The notes below the pieces were generated by a model. It did no database searches. It was not told the origin of the DNA and worked only from the letters and a program-made list of their open reading frames with translations. Both the position numbers and the translations under genes were made by a program. A stretch of DNA of 64,000 bases, from positions 275,501 through 339,500 of the forward strand of contig JAIXMG010000027.1 in assembly GCA_025201345.1 (NCBI GenBank), in the 5' to 3' direction. The stretch is from Thamnidium elegans. Its lineage: Eukaryota; Mucoromycota; Mucoromycetes; Mucorales; Mucoraceae. This document shows positions 63,282 to 64,000 of the stretch, piece by piece; position 1 is the stretch's first letter, and each line of letters starts with the position of its first letter.

Positions 63282-64000
63282 ATGCTTGCTATTAGTAAAA
63301 GATTTTCACCTCTTCTTCTTTCGCATCGTCGATTATTTCAAACAATGCCACACCAACAACAAAAAGTGTATGATTTACAAAGTGATACAGCCACAGAACC
63401 AACTGATGCTATGTTTGATTTAATGAAATCAGCTAGTCGTGGTGATGATGTATTTGCTGTAAGGTTTTACATATTATCCGCCTAAAAAAGAAAGTAAATT
63501 AAACTTTTTCTTTTTTTTTTTATGTATGCAGGAAGATACAACTATTAATCAACTTGAATCGTATGTTGCTCAACTATTGGGTCAAGAAGCCGCATTATTT
63601 TGTGTCAGTGGATGCATGACAAACCAACTAGGTCTTCGTGTTTTATTAACTCAACCGCCTCACTCAGTTTTATGTGACTCACGCTCACATGTATTTAATT
63701 ACGAATGTGGAGGCATTGCATATCACTCACAAGCAAGCGTATCTCCCGTTATACCCAAAAATGGTCACCATCTTACTCTCGCAGATGTTGCATCTAATTT
63801 AATTACCGATACTTTATGCTCTCCTGTAACAAAAGTAGTTTCCTTAGAAAACACATTAAATGGTACAATTATGCCATTAGACGAAATCAAACGTATTCGA
63901 CAATTCACCAAGGAAAAAGGGTTAGCCTTACACTTGGATGGTGCTAGATTATGGAACGCAAGTGAAGCCACTGGTATTCCATTACATGAATACGGCTCTC
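63282..64000 (+). CDS. GLY1: Low-specificity L-threonine aldolase (partial, cut by window edge)
   Basis: This pyridoxal-phosphate enzyme splits threonine into glycine and acetaldehyde. Exon 1 (63282 to about 63460) gives YDLQSDTATEPTDAMFDLM and SRGDDVFA; exon 2 (from about 63533) gives EDTTINQLESYVAQLLG, a GCMTNQLGLRVLL block, SRSHVFNYECGGIA and LHLDGARLWNA (the Asp that contacts the cofactor). The Lys that binds PLP and the rest of the protein lie beyond 64000. From the first ATG the N-terminus MLAISKRFSPLLLSHRRLFQ looks like a mitochondrial presequence, while the Met before PHQQQKVYDL would give a cytosolic form. Confidence 0.92.

Overview
This window is nuclear DNA of a filamentous fungus, most likely an early-diverging Mucoromycota species of the Mucorales type. 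The fungal assignment rests on SamB/Mub1, Met30/SconB, a CYS3-type bZIP, an Nha1-type antiporter, Trs85 and Mme1. The early-diverging placement is an inference from three things: AT-rich DNA, many short GT..AG introns packed with long A or T homopolymers, and remnants of Tc1/mariner-like and non-LTR elements. No bacterial-style operon, CRISPR array, rRNA gene or convincing tRNA gene was found.

Layout. 1-1.9 kb: tubulin cofactor E (minus, cut by the left edge). 4.5-9.3 kb: cohesin SMC3, whose ATP head lacks the usual Eco1 acetyl-acceptor lysine pair. 9.4-11.2 kb: a small SERTA-like protein and a membrane-anchored septin-like GTPase. 11.4-16.1 kb: MIC12/MIC13-like protein, a dead LINE fragment, a DAP-like small protein, eL19 and an unrecognised three-exon small gene. 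16.4-17.8 kb: a Tc1/mariner-type inverted-repeat element. 18.5-26 kb: a HIBCH-like crotonase, an acid sphingomyelinase-like phosphodiesterase, ATG5, and a broken crotonase copy lacking its catalytic core. 26.4-31.2 kb: Trs85. 31.4-32.1 kb: a second inverted-repeat element. 32.3-40.4 kb: SamB, an ERF4/GOLGA7-like membrane protein, the Na+/H+ antiporter and Met30. 40.4-45.7 kb: a gene-poor stretch with a transposase fragment, a perfect-ended foldback, a 17-bp tandem repeat and a second copy of the 16.4-kb element. 45.7-64 kb: bZIP factor, GPI13/PIG-O, RPB5, two unrecognised small proteins, a CCHC zinc-knuckle microprotein, eL39, a CAS1-type O-acetyltransferase, an Mme1-type carrier, an F-box protein, a 2.2-kb gap and the start of threonine aldolase (cut by the right edge).

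Functional links. Most genes are unrelated housekeeping neighbours. The exception is Met30 and a CYS3/MetR-like bZIP about 5 kb apart with no intact gene between them: in other fungi these families form the repressor/activator pair of sulfur control. ATG5 starts only 50 bp after the sphingomyelinase-like stop codon on the same strand, so the two transcripts may interact. The two crotonase copies flank that pair. The dispersed inverted-repeat elements sit in gene-poor DNA. Exon boundaries were deduced by eye from splice signals and family alignment, so internal splice sites carry some uncertainty.
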